Below, piece after piece: positions 60,859 to 64,000 of a DNA stretch of 64,000 nucleotides (within the stretch, counting starts at the first letter, position 1; each line of letters opens with the position of its first letter). Source of the DNA: JBBQLG01 sp964251665 (GTDB lineage Bacteria > Bacteroidota > Bacteroidia > Cytophagales > Spirosomataceae); the NCBI GenBank assembly GCA_964251665.1, contig CAXUKO010000001.1:372001-436000 (forward strand), given 5' to 3'. The notes below the pieces were generated by a model. That model saw nothing but the letters and a program-made list of their open reading frames with translations, was not told the DNA's origin and did not search any database. Made by a program: the position numbers and the translations under genes.

Positions 60859-62390
60859 ATAAGAAAGTCATCCTTATGATTCTCGACGGCTGGGGCATTG
60901 CTACCAAGTCGACGGGTTCAGCAGTCGATGCGGCTAATACGCCATTTGTCGATTCGCTGTACACAACCTATCCGCACAGCAAGCTTGAAGCGTCGGGGCT
61001 GGCCGTCGGTTTGCCAGCCGGGCAGATGGGTAATTCGGAAGTAGGTCACATGAACCTGGGTGCGGGTCGGGTGGTGTATCAGGATCTGGTAAAGGTTAAT
61101 CTGGCCGTCGAAACGAATTCACTGGCGCAGGAACCTGTGTTAGCCGATGCATTGGCTTACGCAAAGCAGACTAATAAAAAGGTACACTTTATCGGTTTGG
61201 TTTCGGATGGGGGCGTACATGCTCATATCGACCATGTGAAAGGCCTTTGCAGCATCGCGCACGCGGCTGGCCTGAGCGACGTATTTGTTCATGCATTCAC
61301 CGACGGACGGGATACCGACCCCAAAGGTGGCCTGGGTTACCTAACGGATCTCGAACAGCACATGGCGGCAACAACCGGGCAACTCGCCAGTATTGTGGGC
61401 CGCTATTATGCAATGGACCGCGATAATCGGTGGGAGCGGGTGAAATTGGCCTACGATGCACTGGTGCACGGAACCGGTAACCATGTGGCGGCTGGCAGTG
61501 AACTGGCGGCTGTGCAACAATCGTACGATGAAGGCATTACAGACGAATTCATCAAACCGATTATTGTTACGAAAGCAGATGGGCAGCCGGTAGCTCTTAT
61601 TGAAGAAGGGGATGTAGTGCTCTGTTTTAATTTTCGCACCGATCGGGGCCGCGAGATTACCCAAGCGCTTACCCAGCAGGACTACCACGAGCAGGATATG
61701 CATAAGCTGAATCTGTATTACGTCACGATGACGAACTACGACAGTGAATTTGCGGGTGTCCATGTCATTTTCGATAAAGACAACTTAGCTAAAACTCTGG
61801 GTGAAGTCGTGTCGGAGGCTGGCCGGACACAAATCAGGATTGCCGAAACGGAGAAATATCCACACGTTACATTCTTCTTCTCTGGTGGGCGCGAAGAGCC
61901 ATTTACGGGTGAAAAACGCCTGTTATGTCCCTCCCCTAAAGTCGCAACGTACGATCTGCAACCTGAGATGAGCGCGGCTGATATTCGGGACGCGATCATT
62001 CCTGAACTGGAAAAAGAAGGAACCGATTTTGTTTGCCTGAACTTTGCCAACACCGATATGGTTGGGCATACCGGCGTATTTGATGCAGTCGTAAAAGCTG
62101 CCGAAACCGTCGATGCCTGTGCAAAAGCAGTAGTTGACGTTGCTCTGGCGCACAATTACACCACGATCATCATTGCTGACCACGGTAATGCAGAGTATAT
62201 GGTGAATGAGGACGGATCGCCCAACACAGCACACACAACCAATCTAGTGCCCTGCATTCTGGTTGATAATGACTACCATCCGGCGCTGCACGACGGTAAG
62301 CTGGCAGACATTGCGCCAACTATTCTTGAACTGATGGGTGTTTCCCAACCGCCTGAGATGTCGGGCGTAAGCCTGATTAACGCGGGATAA
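60855..62390 (+). CDS. gpmI: 2,3-bisphosphoglycerate-independent phosphoglycerate mutase
   Basis: 511 residues from GTG 60855 (then NKKVILMILDGWGIA), the normal length. The earlier in-frame start at 60774 lies in the phosphatase gene. Manganese and phospho-serine motifs: ILDGWG, GNSEVGHMNLGAGRVVYQDL (Ser62-like), VHAFTDGRDTDPKGG, FRTDRGRE, DMVGHTGV and IADHGNAEYM. It interconverts 3- and 2-phosphoglycerate, the step before enolase. Start GTGA overlaps the phosphatase stop. Confidence 0.97.
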   Translation: MNKKVILMILDGWGIATKSTGSAVDAANTPFVDSLYTTYPHSKLEASGLAVGLPAGQMGNSEVGHMNLGAGRVVYQDLVKVNLAVETNSLAQEPVLADALAYAKQTNKKVHFIGLVSDGGVHAHIDHVKGLCSIAHAAGLSDVFVHAFTDGRDTDPKGGLGYLTDLEQHMAATTGQLASIVGRYYAMDRDNRWERVKLAYDALVHGTGNHVAAGSELAAVQQSYDEGITDEFIKPIIVTKADGQPVALIEEGDVVLCFNFRTDRGREITQALTQQDYHEQDMHKLNLYYVTMTNYDSEFAGVHVIFDKDNLAKTLGEVVSEAGRTQIRIAETEKYPHVTFFFSGGREEPFTGEKRLLCPSPKVATYDLQPEMSAADIRDAIIPELEKEGTDFVCLNFANTDMVGHTGVFDAVVKAAETVDACAKAVVDVALAHNYTTIIIADHGNAEYMVNEDGSPNTAHTTNLVPCILVDNDYHPALHDGKLADIAPTILELMGVSQPPEMSGVSLINAG

Positions 62391-62446
62391 TCAAACTGTT
62401 TCGTTTGAAACAGCGTTGGATTACCGACACGGTTCTGACAACTATC

Positions 62447-62478
62447 ATGCCCTCTGCCAAACAGCAGAGGGCATTTTT
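62447..62478 (+). terminator. Intrinsic terminator after gpmI
   Basis: ATGCCCTCTGC (62447-62457) pairs perfectly with GCAGAGGGCAT (62464-62474), loop CCAAACA-like of six bases, then TTTTT. It ends eno-divIC-phosphatase-gpmI. Confidence 0.9.
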
Positions 62479-62486
62479 CAATTACT

Positions 62487-63053
62487 ATGACCAGATTTTT
62501 TGGATTTCTGCTGTTGGCTGCTTTAACGTTGTCTTGTGATGGCCCGGCGCAGCAGGCTAAACAGCCCGATGTATATTATGATGTAGCTGGCTTTGTGAAG
62601 GGACAGATTGACCTGCTCAACAAACTGAAACCAACGGTTAGTAAAGCATTGAATATCAAGGGTAAGCAACAAACGCAGACAACAACAGCCGTAAACTGGA
62701 CCCGCGAACTGGAGTTGTTTACCCGGGCTGATATTAACAAACCTGCTTTTCGCAGTAGTTATCAGGTTAGTCGTCCCGATTCGCTAACGTATAAGTACAC
62801 GTTAAAGCCGGGGGAGAAATTAACCGTACAATCGCTGTTGGTGCAGCTTGACTCCGTCGCCCGCCAGCCGCAGCATATTGAAGCTGTGCTGACAACGACC
62901 AATCCGCTCTACCATTCTGAACGGCGCATCCTGCTCGAAAGCGGTCCTGGACATGGTAAACGCTGGCAAGTGCAGCATTACCGGATGAATGGCTTTCAGC
63001 AACTGACATTCTTTGGTAAGAATGACTTTGCCGTCGAAGGCAGGGTACGCTGA
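62487..63053 (+). CDS. Small hypothetical lipoprotein
   Basis: 188 residues. Lipoprotein signal: FFGFLLLAALTLSC, Cys17 as lipid site. The mature part is soluble with alternating charged strands (VYYDVAGFVKGQIDLL, SLTYKYTLKPGEKLTVQSLL, RQPQHIEAVLTTTNPLYHSERRILLE as blocks). I do not recognise a family. It starts just nine bases after the gpmI terminator and ends before a bidirectional hairpin shared with the convergent minus-strand gene. Confidence 0.75.
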   Translation: MTRFFGFLLLAALTLSCDGPAQQAKQPDVYYDVAGFVKGQIDLLNKLKPTVSKALNIKGKQQTQTTTAVNWTRELELFTRADINKPAFRSSYQVSRPDSLTYKYTLKPGEKLTVQSLLVQLDSVARQPQHIEAVLTTTNPLYHSERRILLESGPGHGKRWQVQHYRMNGFQQLTFFGKNDFAVEGRVR

Positions 63054-63062
63054 AACGTAAAT

Positions 63063-63090
63063 GAGGCCAACGATTTGAATCGTTGGCCTC
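63063..63090. terminator. Bidirectional hairpin between convergent genes
   Basis: GAGGCCAACGATT (63063-63075) and AATCGTTGGCCTC (63078-63090) are exact reverse complements; loop is effectively TTGA. It lies between the plus-strand lipoprotein gene and the minus-strand gene ending at 63143 and can serve both. Confidence 0.75.
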
Positions 63091-63142
63091 GTTTATAGTA
63101 ATTCACTTTGCTGTTGACCGGTTAGGCTGTTAGGCCAGACAT

Positions 63143-64000
63143 TTATACAGCCTCGGCATGCCTGGGTTTAGCGAAAAATTCTTCGCCTGAAGCGGCCATA
63201 CGCCGTAGCTTTTCGGTTGGCCGGAACCGGTCACCATAAGTACCGGCTAAATGATCACATTCCCTCACAAAAGCCTGTATTCCCACAAAGTCGACGAACG
63301 ACAAAGCGCCACCGGTATAAGCCGGGAAGCCCCACGCGAGAATTGAGCCCAGGTCTGCATCAAGTTTGGTGCGGAGAACGCCCTCTGCTACGCAACGAAC
63401 TGTTTCCAGTACCTGCCGGTACAACAGGCGTTTTTTGACTTCTTCGACGTGAGGCTGTTGCGCCGATACAGGGAACAAGTCCGCCAATCCCGGCCATAAA
63501 AACTTCTTATCACCTTCGGGGTAGTCATAGAATCCGGCCTTGCTTTTCTTGCCAACACGGCCTAATTCGATAAACTTCTTGCTGATCTGATAACTGGTAT
63601 CACCATCGGTCAATACGCCGTCTTTGATGGACTGGCTGGAGATCCTGTTCACCAAATCCAGCGCGACTTCGTCCGTGACCGCCAGGGGACCAACGGGCAT
63701 ACCGGCATCACGACCGGCATTTTCGATCAACACCGGATTAACGCCATCTTTTAGCAATTCCATACCTTCAGACGTATAGGTGCCAAAAACACGGGACGTG
63801 TAGAAACCGCGTGAATCGTTAACGACAATCGGCGTTTTACGAATCTTACGTACATAATCCATGGCTACGGCCAGTGCGTAGTCGGATGTTTGCTTACCCA
63901 TAATGATCTCCACCAGCATCATCTTGTCGACTGGTGAGAAAAAATGCAGACCAATAAAATTTTCGGGTTTTGCCGACGCCTGAGCCAGGCCGGTAATGGG
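63143..64000 (-). CDS. 3-hydroxyacyl-CoA dehydrogenase part of a fatty-acid oxidation multienzyme (5' truncated)
   Basis: 285 visible residues on the minus strand, open to the right edge (upstream frame PITGLAQASAKPENFIG continues past the ATG at 63922, so the true start is outside the window). Features: HFFSPVDKMMLVEIIMGKQTSD, then VNDSRGFYTSRVFGTYTSEGMELLKDGV and the 3HCDH C-terminal domain with YDYPEGDKKFLWPG, and the final helix-rich part ending GFPAYTGGALSFVDF. This is the dehydrogenase portion of FadJ/FadB-type proteins, acting on 3-hydroxyacyl-CoA with NAD. The hydratase domain would be outside. Confidence 0.93.
   Translation of the reverse strand, partial: PITGLAQASAKPENFIGLHFFSPVDKMMLVEIIMGKQTSDYALAVAMDYVRKIRKTPIVVNDSRGFYTSRVFGTYTSEGMELLKDGVNPVLIENAGRDAGMPVGPLAVTDEVALDLVNRISSQSIKDGVLTDGDTSYQISKKFIELGRVGKKSKAGFYDYPEGDKKFLWPGLADLFPVSAQQPHVEEVKKRLLYRQVLETVRCVAEGVLRTKLDADLGSILAWGFPAYTGGALSFVDFVGIQAFVRECDHLAGTYGDRFRPTEKLRRMAASGEEFFAKPRHAEAV

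Overview
The window looks like a chromosomal housekeeping segment from an aerobic member of the Bacteroidetes (Bacteroidota), most likely a Cytophagales relative of Spirosoma; the genus is inference from protein style, the phylum is well supported. Evidence: the alternative complex III (act) cluster fused to a caa3-type oxidase cluster, the Bacteroidetes promoter consensus TTTG-N19/20-TAnnTTTG upstream of several operons, near absence of Shine-Dalgarno sequences, zinc-free S14 and L36, and the order tuf-trnW-secE-nusG-rplKAJL-rpoBC-rpsL-rpsG-fusA-rpsJ followed by the S10, spc and alpha operons.

Layout. 1-4100: a truncated membrane protein, an OmpH/Skp-like chaperone, smpB, an HNH nuclease and rpsA (S1), each with its own promoter or terminator signals. 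4181-4251: tRNA-Cys. 4460-21533: one 17-kb respiratory unit with a consensus promoter at its head and a terminator at its end: actABCDEF (quinol to cytochrome c), coxB/ctaD, ctaA and ctaB (heme A synthesis), two subunit III-like genes, a subunit IV-like gene, a SCO copper chaperone, a DUF420 protein, an unnamed 93-residue membrane protein and a DUF983 protein. 21626-24004: a translationally coupled ECF sigma factor, a probable anti-sigma-like membrane protein and a beta-barrel-like protein. 24125-24517: tRNA-Tyr, tRNA-Gly, tRNA-Thr. 24624-57217: translation and transcription block (tuf, tRNA-Trp, secE, nusG, L11, L1, L10, L7/L12, rpoB, rpoC, a DUF3467 protein, S12, S7, fusA, S10, the S10/spc/alpha ribosomal operons with secY, map, infA, rpoA). 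57304-62390: carA, then eno, a FtsB/DivIC-like protein, a low-molecular-weight phosphatase and gpmI. 62487-63053: a small lipoprotein. 63143-64000: the 3' part of a minus-strand fatty-acid oxidation multienzyme gene running off the window.

How it works together. The respiratory unit encodes quinol oxidation by ACIII, electron transfer to cytochrome oxidase and the cofactor assembly for that oxidase. The large central block builds ribosomes, RNA polymerase and the Sec channel. eno and gpmI catalyse neighbouring glycolytic steps and share a close-packed operon with a division protein.

I see no phage, insertion sequence, CRISPR array or defence island. The most interesting signals are in RNA and in protein tails: a complete terminator/antiterminator leader between rpsJ and rplC (41786-42054) with tandem promoters; a near-perfect long hairpin between rplL and rpoB with a TTG start for rpoB; a family of related intergenic hairpins; a 69-residue RGG-rich tail on S3; acidic or flexible tails on S17 and L17; a six-heme ActA; and a conserved-looking but unnamed 93-residue membrane protein in the oxidase assembly cluster.
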